Shown here piece after piece: positions 33,419 to 40,214 of a stretch of DNA of 40,214 nt (position 1 is its first letter; the number at the start of each line of letters is the position of its first letter). The DNA comes from Acidobacteriota bacterium (GTDB taxonomy: Bacteria; Acidobacteriota; Blastocatellia; Pyrinomonadales; Pyrinomonadaceae). The position numbers and the translations under genes are program-made. The stretch is taken from positions 1 to 40,214 of the forward strand of contig JAKOVX010000135.1 in NCBI GenBank assembly GCA_029781855.1, given 5' to 3'. Below the pieces are notes generated by a model, which was not told where the DNA came from, searched no databases, and saw only the letters and a list, made by a program, of their open reading frames with translations.

Positions 33419-35083
33419 ATGAAAATTATGAAACGAATGACCGCATTCCTGCTGATATTGGCCTTTTTCTCGGCATTCATGTTCGGCCAGGACCGCACTG
33501 CCAGTTTTGATGGTGCCAAAATGCGCGAGCGTGTCAAACGCCTTTCATCCGATGAGTTCGAAGGCCGCGGGCCGGGAACCGAAGGCGGAAAGCTAGCCGC
33601 ACAATACATCGCAGATCAGTTGAAGTCGAGTGGCGTAAAGCCTGCAAATAAAGGTAGTTACTTCCAAAACGTCAAGCTTGTCGGCGTCAAGGCCGATCCT
33701 CGCACAACACTTGCGGTCTCATCTGCGAACGGCAACGGCGAGTACAAATTCGGTGACGATTTCGTCGCGACTACGAGTGCTCAAACCAGTAGAGTGTCGG
33801 TCGACGCGGAACTTGTTTTCGTCGGATACGGCATCGACGCTCCGCTTTACAACTGGAACGACTACAAGGGCCCGGCCGCCGATTACCGGGGCAAAGTGCT
33901 CATAATGATGGTCAACGATCCGCCGGCAACCGAAAAAGAGCCTAACTTGTTCGGCGGCAAAGCCTTGACGTATTACGGCCGCTGGACTTACAAGTACGAA
34001 GAGGCCGCTCGCCGCGGAGCCGTGGGCGTGATCCTGATCCACACAACCGAATCGGCAGGTTACGGCTGGAACGTTGTTCGCACGTCGAACGGAAACTGGC
34101 GTTACGAGATCGCACGAACGCCCGACGACAAGACGCCGTTTCTGCAATTCAAATCGTGGGTCACCGACGAGACTGCGACTAATATCATTAAAAGTGGTGG
34201 GCTCGATCTAGACAAGCTCCGCGCGGCCGCAAACTCTCGCGATTTCCAGCCCGTCAAAACGGGTCTCAAGGTCAAACTTAACCTGAACAGCGAGGTCAAA
34301 ACATTCGATTCACCGAACGTCGTCGGCACGCTCGAGGGCAGCGACAAAACGCTCAAGAACGAGTACGTCGTGTACTCGGCTCACTGGGACCACCTCGGCA
34401 TCGGCGAGCCAAACGCCTCGGGCGACAAGATCTACAACGGTGCTTACGATAACGCTTCCGGTGTCACTGCGATCCTCGGCATTGCCGACGTCATCGCGAA
34501 AATGCCGGTCAAAGAGCGTCCGAAACGCTCGTTCCTGTTCCTGTTCCCGACCGCCGAAGAGCAAGGATTGCTGGGAGCCGAGTATTATTCGAACCATCCG
34601 CTCGTCCCGCTTGATAAAACGGTCGCGAACATCAATATTGACGGCGTAAATTTCTTCGGGAAGGTCTCCGATTTCATGCCGCTCGGAGCCGAGCGTTCAT
34701 CGATCATGGACGCGATCGAACAGGCCGCCGCCGAAAGGAAAATGACGATCAAATCGGACACCCGGCCCGAACAAGGTTTCTTTTTCCGGTCCGACCATTT
34801 TCCTTTCGCCAAGGCCGGCGTGCCGTCGGTCTCGCTGCAGCATGGCGACACCTTCATTAAGCCGCTTGGCAAAGAGGCAGAGGGCTTTTTCCGCGATTAC
34901 AACGCGAAATACTACCACCAGGTCACCGACGAATATCACGACTGGTGGGATATGGACGCGATGATCCAGGAATCCGAACTCGCGTTGGCGATCGGCGTCA
35001 AGCTTGCCAATACCGCCGAAATACCGCGTTACAAAGATGCGGACGAGTTTTCCGCGGCGGACAAAGCTCGATTCAAAAAGTGA
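33419..35083 (+). CDS. Secreted M28 aminopeptidase with PA domain
   Basis: Exported zinc peptidase of 554 residues. Signal peptide 1-23 (FMFGQ). A protease-associated (PA) domain insert covers about 110-255. The M28 core follows with metal ligands His322 (SAHWDHLG), Asp344 (GAYDNASG), Glu380/381 (TAEEQGLLGA), Asp408 (NIDGVNF) and a late His in RSDHFPFAKAGVP or the YHQVTDEYHDWWD tail. Family members release N-terminal amino acids from peptides. It begins 3 bases after folE, and a hairpin terminator follows the stop codon. Confidence 0.92.
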   Translation: MKIMKRMTAFLLILAFFSAFMFGQDRTASFDGAKMRERVKRLSSDEFEGRGPGTEGGKLAAQYIADQLKSSGVKPANKGSYFQNVKLVGVKADPRTTLAVSSANGNGEYKFGDDFVATTSAQTSRVSVDAELVFVGYGIDAPLYNWNDYKGPAADYRGKVLIMMVNDPPATEKEPNLFGGKALTYYGRWTYKYEEAARRGAVGVILIHTTESAGYGWNVVRTSNGNWRYEIARTPDDKTPFLQFKSWVTDETATNIIKSGGLDLDKLRAAANSRDFQPVKTGLKVKLNLNSEVKTFDSPNVVGTLEGSDKTLKNEYVVYSAHWDHLGIGEPNASGDKIYNGAYDNASGVTAILGIADVIAKMPVKERPKRSFLFLFPTAEEQGLLGAEYYSNHPLVPLDKTVANINIDGVNFFGKVSDFMPLGAERSSIMDAIEQAAAERKMTIKSDTRPEQGFFFRSDHFPFAKAGVPSVSLQHGDTFIKPLGKEAEGFFRDYNAKYYHQVTDEYHDWWDMDAMIQESELALAIGVKLANTAEIPRYKDADEFSAADKARFKK

Positions 35084-35101
35084 ATCGATAGCGAGACGGG
35101 G

Positions 35102-35153
35102 AAGTGTAGCGTGTGGATAAATTCTCATCTACACGCTACACTTTAGTTTTTTT
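35102..35153 (+). terminator. Terminator-like hairpin directly before metG
   Basis: A perfect 13-bp stem (35102-35114 with 35131-35143) around 16 bases, then TAG and seven T (35147-35153). The metG ATG is at 35156. It ends the larC-folE-M28 transcript. A candidate metG promoter, TGGATA (35114-35119), 17 bases, TACACT (35137-35142), lies inside the hairpin. Confidence 0.75.
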
Positions 35154-35155
35154 GA

Positions 35156-37279
35156 ATGAGCAAAACCTTTTACATAACAACGCCGATCTACTATGCCAAC
35201 AGCCTGCCGCATCTTGGCCATCTGTACACGACCATAGTTGCGGACGCGGTTCGGCGATACAAGCGGCAGCGTGGTTTTGACACGTATTTCCTGACCGGAA
35301 CAGACGAGCACGGCATCAATATCCAGCGAGCCGCCGAACGCAACGGACGGACGCCGAAGGAGCAGGTCGACATCATCGCCGGCGAGTTGAAGCGGATGTT
35401 CCACGATTTCGGGCTCGACACCGAAAATGGCGGCTACGATATCTTCATGCGGACGACCGAGCCGTTTCATTATGAGGGCGTCCAGCATCTATGGCGCGAG
35501 ATCGCAAAAAACAAAACTCCGAAAGGTAACCCCGCAATTTACAAAGGCTTTTACGAGGGCTGGTTCTGTGCTCCGTGCGCGGAGTTCAAGACCGAGGACC
35601 AATGTTTCACACCCGAGGGCTCGGACGTGCCGTACTGCCTCATCCACGAACGCCCGCTCGACAAGGTCGCCGAGGAAAGCTACTTTTTCCGGCTGTCGGA
35701 CTACGACGATTTCCTGATCGATCTCATCGAAACGGACACCAACCTCGTACGGCCCGATGCACGTCGAAATGAGGTACTTTCGTTCGTCCGCGGCGGCCTG
35801 CAGGACCTTTCGATCAGTCGGCAGAAAAGCTCGGTTTCGTGGGGTATTCCGGTCCCTGACGACGAAGATCACGTGATGTACGTCTGGCTTGACGCACTGT
35901 CTAACTACATCACCGCCCTCGGATACGGAAACGCCGAGAAAGCCTCGGTCGGCTTCGAAAAATACTGGCAAAACGCGGTTCACCTCGTCGGAAAGGACAT
36001 TTTGCGGTTTCACACCGTTTATTGGTTCTCGTTCCTCGAGGCTGCCGGCCTGCCCTTGCCGAAAACGGTCTATGCACACGGAATGTGGCTCGACGCCGAC
36101 GGCCGAAAAATGGGCAAGACCATCGGCAACGTGATCGAGGTTGACGTCCTTCACGAGCATTTTCAGGTCGACGCCCTGCGATATTTCGTTTTGCGGGAGA
36201 TGGTCTTTGGCCAGGACGGGAAGTTCGGCTACGAAAACCTCATCGACCGTGCGAATTCCGACCTGGCGAGCGGCCTTGGCAACCTCGCGAGCCGTACGTT
36301 TTCGATGATCACCAAATACCGCGACGGCCTGATACCGAGCGGAAAGATCGCCGACGAGAACTATTTGAACGCCAAACGGGCCGGTGTCAGCCCGGACGAA
36401 CAGGAGTTGGTGTCGGTCATCGAACACGCCCGCGATGAGTTTCTGCGGCGATTCGACAACTTTGAATTCAGCAACGCCCTTGAGACCGTTTGGACCGTCA
36501 TCGCCAGGGTCGACAAGCTGATCTCGGACTCAAAACCGTGGGAGTTGGTCAAGGACGACAAGCAGGCCGAGACGCTCAACGCCGTGCTCTACCGTGCCGG
36601 CGAAACGCTGCGGTGGCTGTGCGTTCTGCTCTATCCGGTGATGCCCGAGGCATCGAAGAATATCTACGGTCAGATCGGCCTCGTCGGCGACATTTCGCAG
36701 CTCGATCCGGCAAATTTGAAATGGGGCGAATTGCCCGCTGGGACAAAGATCGGCGAGACCGTCGGCGTGTTCCCGAGAATTGATAAAACGAAAGTTATGA
36801 ATGAGATAAATGAGCAGTCAGCAGCAAGCAGTCAGCAGTCAGCAGAGGTGCCGGCCGCAGCTGGGTCAGTACCACCCGCGGTAGCGGGTGGGGACGTTTC
36901 GACTCGAACGGGCACGAACGAAGAAGAACCGACAACTGACAATTTCATAACCATCGACGATTTCCTTAAGGTCGAGCTTCGCGTCGGCGAGGTTAAGGTT
37001 TGCGAACGCATCCCGAAAGCAGACAAACTGCTCCGCTTCGAGATCGACCTTGGCGAAGAGAAACCACGGCAGATCCTTGCCGGACTCGCCGAATACTACG
37101 AACCCGAAACGCTCATCGGCCGCAAGGTCGTCGTCGTCGCCAACCTCAAACCCCGAATGATGCGCGGCCTCGAATCCCAAGGCATGATCTGCGCCGCCTC
37201 GCTAGACGACAACTCCGGCCCGAAACCTGCGTTGGCGGCGTTCATTGAAGATGTGGAAGTTGGAGCAAGACTTAGATAA
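35156..37279 (+). CDS. metG: Methionyl-tRNA synthetase with C-terminal tRNA-binding domain
   Basis: Charges tRNA-Met. The 707-residue class I enzyme has HLGH (19-22), a zinc-knuckle region with CAPC, and a KMSKS motif reading KMGKT (318-322). An anticodon-binding domain follows. A low-complexity linker (about 545-598) joins to a C-terminal EMAP/Trbp111-type domain (DDFLKVELRVGEVKVCERIP onward) that dimerises and binds tRNA. The linker DNA consists of heptamer repeats and a palindrome that look like inserted repeat elements. There is no Shine-Dalgarno sequence; the ATG lies just after a T run. Confidence 0.95.
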   Translation: MSKTFYITTPIYYANSLPHLGHLYTTIVADAVRRYKRQRGFDTYFLTGTDEHGINIQRAAERNGRTPKEQVDIIAGELKRMFHDFGLDTENGGYDIFMRTTEPFHYEGVQHLWREIAKNKTPKGNPAIYKGFYEGWFCAPCAEFKTEDQCFTPEGSDVPYCLIHERPLDKVAEESYFFRLSDYDDFLIDLIETDTNLVRPDARRNEVLSFVRGGLQDLSISRQKSSVSWGIPVPDDEDHVMYVWLDALSNYITALGYGNAEKASVGFEKYWQNAVHLVGKDILRFHTVYWFSFLEAAGLPLPKTVYAHGMWLDADGRKMGKTIGNVIEVDVLHEHFQVDALRYFVLREMVFGQDGKFGYENLIDRANSDLASGLGNLASRTFSMITKYRDGLIPSGKIADENYLNAKRAGVSPDEQELVSVIEHARDEFLRRFDNFEFSNALETVWTVIARVDKLISDSKPWELVKDDKQAETLNAVLYRAGETLRWLCVLLYPVMPEASKNIYGQIGLVGDISQLDPANLKWGELPAGTKIGETVGVFPRIDKTKVMNEINEQSAASSQQSAEVPAAAGSVPPAVAGGDVSTRTGTNEEEPTTDNFITIDDFLKVELRVGEVKVCERIPKADKLLRFEIDLGEEKPRQILAGLAEYYEPETLIGRKVVVVANLKPRMMRGLESQGMICAASLDDNSGPKPALAAFIEDVEVGARLR
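36815..36845. repeat. CAGTCAG heptamer repeats in the metG linker
   Basis: CAGTCAG, CAGCAAG, CAGTCAG, CAGTCAG and a final CAG follow one another exactly. They encode the Gln/Ser/Ala-rich start of the linker between the MetRS core and its tRNA-binding domain. A weaker pair of ACAACTG-like units lies further on, near 36930. Confidence 0.6.
36872..36891. repeat. Palindrome in the metG linker
   Basis: CCACCCGC (36872-36879) and GCGGGTGG (36884-36891) flank GGTA. It encodes PPAVAGG. The perfect 8-bp stem, within a linker that needs no sequence, suggests a small palindromic element inserted in frame. Confidence 0.5.
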
Positions 37280-37298
37280 GACCCGCTCGGGTGCAATC

Positions 37299-37877
37299 AT
37301 GAAGAAATCACTATTAGTTATTTGGGCGATCTTCGGACTCACGACAATCGTATCATCTCAGACGTCAACCGACGCGCCGCTACCGCCTCCGGCACCGGTG
37401 ATCTTCCAAGCTCCGACCGAGAAGGAGTTGAAGGAGTTTACCCCCGCTAACGGCCTGTTCTCGGCGATATTTCCAGGCGCTCCCAAAGAAAGCTCGATCG
37501 CTTTGCCAAATGAAGCCGGAACGATCGTAACGTACGTTATGAAACGAATGGGGGCGAGCACCTTTATCGGAGTAGCTGAATATGAGATAGATATTGCGGC
37601 TCGGCCGGAAAAGATATATGCGGTGTTCCGGAATCAGATAGCGTCGAAAAATGGCACCCTTCAGAAGGAGGATGAAATTGTACGAAATGGCCGAACGGGT
37701 CGAGAATTTCAGTGCCTTTTTGGAATAGTCTTTCGGCGAACTCAGATATTCCTCGTGAAAAACCGAATGTTCGAAGCGGATTACGACGTGACGAATTGGC
37801 ATATCATTGACGACAAGGTGAAGGCAGAATGGAATGCTGAGGCTGACCGATTTTTCGACTCGTTCAGGATTAAATAG
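37299..37877 (+). CDS. Small secreted protein of unknown function
   Basis: Protein of 192 residues from ATG 37299, which starts a signal peptide (MKKSLLVIWAIFGLTTIVSS); the frame extends upstream into metG but that part has no signal. A Pro-rich stretch follows (APLPPPAPVIFQ), then a mixed alpha/beta domain (about 40-190) with the pattern FxAIFPGAPKESS...NGRTGREF...RFFDSFRI. This resembles small periplasmic proteins annotated only as hypothetical. It lies 19 bases after metG and 8 before tatD, probably in one transcript. Confidence 0.72.
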   Translation: MKKSLLVIWAIFGLTTIVSSQTSTDAPLPPPAPVIFQAPTEKELKEFTPANGLFSAIFPGAPKESSIALPNEAGTIVTYVMKRMGASTFIGVAEYEIDIAARPEKIYAVFRNQIASKNGTLQKEDEIVRNGRTGREFQCLFGIVFRRTQIFLVKNRMFEADYDVTNWHIIDDKVKAEWNAEADRFFDSFRIK

Positions 37878-37885
37878 GATCGACC

Positions 37886-38686
37886 ATGATGATCGATTCC
37901 CACTGCCACATAGACGGCGAGCAGTTTGACGGTGATCGTGACGACGTTGTTCAGCGGGCTCGGGACGCGGGCGTGACGGCGATGTTGAATATCGGGACCG
38001 GCGACCCGCACTCGGACGATTTTCGAAGGGCGGTAGCGGTGGCGGAGACATATGAAGGCGTTTATGCGTCGGTCGGCGTTCATCCGCACGATGCGAAACT
38101 ATACGACGACAAAGCCGAAGCTCACCTGATCGAACTGGTCAAAAGCTCAACGAAAGTCATCGCATGGGGCGAGATCGGTCTCGATTTTTACTACGATCAT
38201 AGCCCGCGTGACGTGCAGGTCGAGGTTTTTAGGCGTCAGATCCGAACCGCAAGGGAATTGGGCTTGCCGATCATCATCCACAGCCGCGACGCTGACGACG
38301 AGACGGTCGAGATCCTGACCGAGGAATGCTCGTGGAGCGGTTTTCGCGGGATCATGCACTGTTTCGGCGGAACGCCGCAGATGGCTGAGGCGTTGATGTC
38401 GCTTGGCTTTCTGATCTCGTTCGCCGGCAACGTAACGTTCAAAAAAGCCGAAAACCTCCGAGATGCCGCACGCGTCGTGCCGCTCGATAGATTGCTGATC
38501 GAGACCGACTGCCCGTTCCTGACTCCGGTGCCGTTTCGCGGCAAGCGAAACGAGCCGAGTTTTGTCGTCCACACGGCGAAATTTCTTGCGGATCTCCACG
38601 AGATCGAGCTTTCCGAGCTTGCCGAGGCAACGACTCGAAATTTCCTGCAATTCTTCTGCCTTGAGATAAATGGTTCCAATGTGTGA
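37886..38686 (+). CDS. tatD: TatD-family metal-dependent hydrolase/DNase
   Basis: TIM-barrel metal hydrolase of 266 residues; relatives are 3'-5' exonucleases that help clear damaged DNA. Metal ligands are visible in SHCHID (5-10), GEIGLDFYYD, the IIHSRDAD and MHCFGG strands and the ETDCPFLTP strand. Typical length. Two ATG codons in tandem (37886 and 37889) could start it. It follows the small secreted protein by 8 bases. Confidence 0.92.
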   Translation: MMIDSHCHIDGEQFDGDRDDVVQRARDAGVTAMLNIGTGDPHSDDFRRAVAVAETYEGVYASVGVHPHDAKLYDDKAEAHLIELVKSSTKVIAWGEIGLDFYYDHSPRDVQVEVFRRQIRTARELGLPIIIHSRDADDETVEILTEECSWSGFRGIMHCFGGTPQMAEALMSLGFLISFAGNVTFKKAENLRDAARVVPLDRLLIETDCPFLTPVPFRGKRNEPSFVVHTAKFLADLHEIELSELAEATTRNFLQFFCLEINGSNV

Positions 38687-38986
38687 AACACGATGCTATA
38701 CTTGATACAGGAGTTGAGTGACACGGGGTGTATCTTCGCCGGGAAATGACGTAATTCGCGTTGCGTCCACGAAAATTGTTGACGAAGAAAATATTTTTTT
38801 TGAAATCGACGAAAATCAGCGGCAAAATCGCCGTAAGTTTTGAAAACAAAGATAGTTATTTGTCCCACGAGCCTGCGGGACAAGCCTGGGACAGATCCGG
38901 GACGCCGTGAACGGAAAAATGCGGTGAAACGCCGTTAATATCGAATCCGAAATGATGCGGAACCGATTTTGTGGCACTATTAGGAT
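38687..38986. other. 300-base intergenic region, AT-rich with phased GGGAC repeats
   Basis: No gene seen. GATACA (about 38712) can pair with TGTATC. An AT-rich stretch with an eight-T run lies at about 38775-38820. TGTCCC (38861-38866) pairs with GGGACA (38877-38882), and GGGAC recurs at 38877, 38888 and 38899, exactly 11 bases apart. The promoter of yajQ must lie here, but I could not fix it. Confidence 0.5.
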
Positions 38987-39484
38987 ATGGCTAAAGAAAA
39001 CACATTTGATATCGTTTCGAAGACCGATTACGCGGAGCTCAACAACGCTCTGAACCAGACCGAAAAAGAGATCTCGCAGCGGTTCGATTTCAAGGGCAGC
39101 AAGGCAAAGGTCGAACTGCAGGCGAAGGACCTGATCCTGACTGCCGAGGACGACACGCGGCTCCGCAATATGAACGACATATTGCAGAGCAAACTCCTTA
39201 AACGCGGCATTTCGCTCAAGGCCCTCGATTATCAGAAGATCGAGCCGGCAGCCGGCGGCACAGTTCGCCAGCTCGTCAAGATCCAGCAGGGTATCCCGAT
39301 CGAAAAGGCCAAGGAAGTCGTTCGCTTCATCAAGGACAATAAGTACAAGGTCCAGGCGTCGATCCAGGGCGAGACCGTCCGCGTCGCTGGCAAGGACCGT
39401 GACACGCTGCAGGAGGTGATCGCCGCACTGAAGGCGAAGGACTTCGGCATCGATATGAAGTTTGATAATTTTAGGAGCAATTGA
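38987..39484 (+). CDS. yajQ: YajQ-family nucleotide-binding protein
   Basis: Protein of 165 residues of the YajQ family, two ferredoxin-like modules; a relative in Xanthomonas binds cyclic di-GMP and acts on transcription. Family stretches: FDIVSKTDYAELNNAL at the N-terminus, QRFDFKGSKAKVEL, and QLVKIQQGIPIEKAKEVVRF. Standard length and start. A weak AGGAT precedes the ATG. The prenyl synthase gene follows 36 bases later in the same frame. Confidence 0.93.
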   Translation: MAKENTFDIVSKTDYAELNNALNQTEKEISQRFDFKGSKAKVELQAKDLILTAEDDTRLRNMNDILQSKLLKRGISLKALDYQKIEPAAGGTVRQLVKIQQGIPIEKAKEVVRFIKDNKYKVQASIQGETVRVAGKDRDTLQEVIAALKAKDFGIDMKFDNFRSN

Positions 39485-39520
39485 CCGCGTCGTTCAATTG
39501 TTTCCCCTACAATCGATAAA

Positions 39521-40214
39521 TTGCAGACATTTGCCACATCAAAAAAAGAACTCCTGCCCGAGACTTCGGCCCGTAAGATATTCGGGTTGATCCGCGATGA
39601 GTTGGCGCTTGTCGAGGCGGAGTTTGAACGGCAGGCACGCTCGAACATCCAGGTCATCAATTATCTCGGCGACTATCTGCGTTCTTCGGGCGGCAAACGG
39701 GTGCGGCCGGCGTTGCTGATACTGGCAAGCCACGCCGTGGGCGGAAAAGGCACCGATGACAACGTCATTAGGCTAGCGACGGTGATGGAAATGCTCCATA
39801 CCGCAACATTGGTGCACGACGACATCATCGACAACGCCGACCTGCGGCGAAACAGGGCATCGGTCAACGCCAGATTCGGCAATCAGACCGCGGTTCTGAT
39901 GGGCGATTGGCTATACATGACGGCGTTCGAGACATCGCTTCGCGAACGCAGCCTCGAGATCCTCGACATTTTGACACGGCTGACCCGCAAGATGACTGAA
40001 GGCGAGTTGATCCAACTCACGATGATCGGCCGGCTGGATATCACCGAGGCCGACTATTTCGATATCCTAAAGCGAAAGACGGCTTATTTGTTCTCAGCAT
40101 GCGGCGAGATCGGTGCGATCCTCGCCGGTGCGACGCTCGCTCAGCAGCACGCCATGCGCGATTACGGGATGGAGCTAGGCATCGCCTTTCAATTGGCCGA
40201 CGACATCCTCGATC
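39521..40214 (+). CDS. Polyprenyl diphosphate synthase (3' end missing)
   Basis: Long-chain trans-prenyl synthase (IspB/HepT type) making the quinone side chain. The visible 231 residues include GGKRVRPALL, the first Asp-rich motif in VHDDIIDNADLRRN, GDWLYMTAFE, ILKRKTAYLFSACGEIGA, and the second Asp-rich motif FQLADDILD at the window edge. No ATG fits the family N-terminus; TTG 39521 is the best in-frame start after the yajQ stop. No Shine-Dalgarno sequence is evident. The gene continues beyond the window. Confidence 0.87.
   Translation, partial: MQTFATSKKELLPETSARKIFGLIRDELALVEAEFERQARSNIQVINYLGDYLRSSGGKRVRPALLILASHAVGGKGTDDNVIRLATVMEMLHTATLVHDDIIDNADLRRNRASVNARFGNQTAVLMGDWLYMTAFETSLRERSLEILDILTRLTRKMTEGELIQLTMIGRLDITEADYFDILKRKTAYLFSACGEIGAILAGATLAQQHAMRDYGMELGIAFQLADDILD

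Overview
The window looks like a chromosomal segment of a free-living Gram-negative bacterium. Gene content (MsbA-like exporter, OmpA-type protein, VIT-VWA protein, Ycf48-like protein, paired M16 peptidases, six-repeat phosphoesterase, stand-alone LarC, YajQ) together with moderate GC and frequent Shine-Dalgarno-poor starts suggests Acidobacteriota, perhaps Blastocatellia/Pyrinomonadales. That placement is inference from content only; there is no rRNA or marker-gene comparison. Both window ends cut genes (MsbA-like at the left, polyprenyl synthase at the right).

Layout. 1-5.1 kb: envelope genes (ABC exporter, OmpA-like coiled-coil protein, a strongly shortened ABC ATPase with a TOBE tail, and an overlapping pair of small unknown genes). 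5.1-13 kb: exported proteins (phosphoesterase with six 45-residue repeats, VIT-VWA protein, Ycf48-like protein, S41 protease), interrupted by a 976-base gene-free region that holds two equal-length hairpin modules whose stems differ by compensating changes. 13-21.7 kb: a GAF protein coupled to a prodomain-less subtilase, RibA, two M16 peptidases, two VOC proteins, and a small locus with a Rad52-like annealing protein divergent from an XRE regulator. 21.7-29.5 kb: a compact tryptophan operon, trpE-trpD-trpC-(DUF2127)trpF-trpB-trpA-aroF, on the minus strand. 29.5-40.2 kb: argS, larC, folE, an M28 peptidase, metG, a small secreted protein, tatD, yajQ and a prenyl synthase.

The most striking regulatory element lies between argS and trpE. 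A sigma70-like promoter is followed by a 29-codon leader ORF with three Trp codons (two adjacent), strands that can form mutually exclusive 1:2, 2:3 and 3:4 pairings, and an intrinsic terminator ending 5 bases before the trpE start codon. This is a complete ribosome-mediated transcription attenuator by inspection. It would control all tryptophan branch enzymes and a co-transcribed DAHP synthase. The operon lacks trpG, and its TrpF is joined to a DUF2127 membrane domain, with a plausible internal GTG start for a free TrpF.

The second strong signal is the tandem hairpin element at about 7359-7670. No CRISPR array, rRNA, tRNA or complete insertion sequence was seen.
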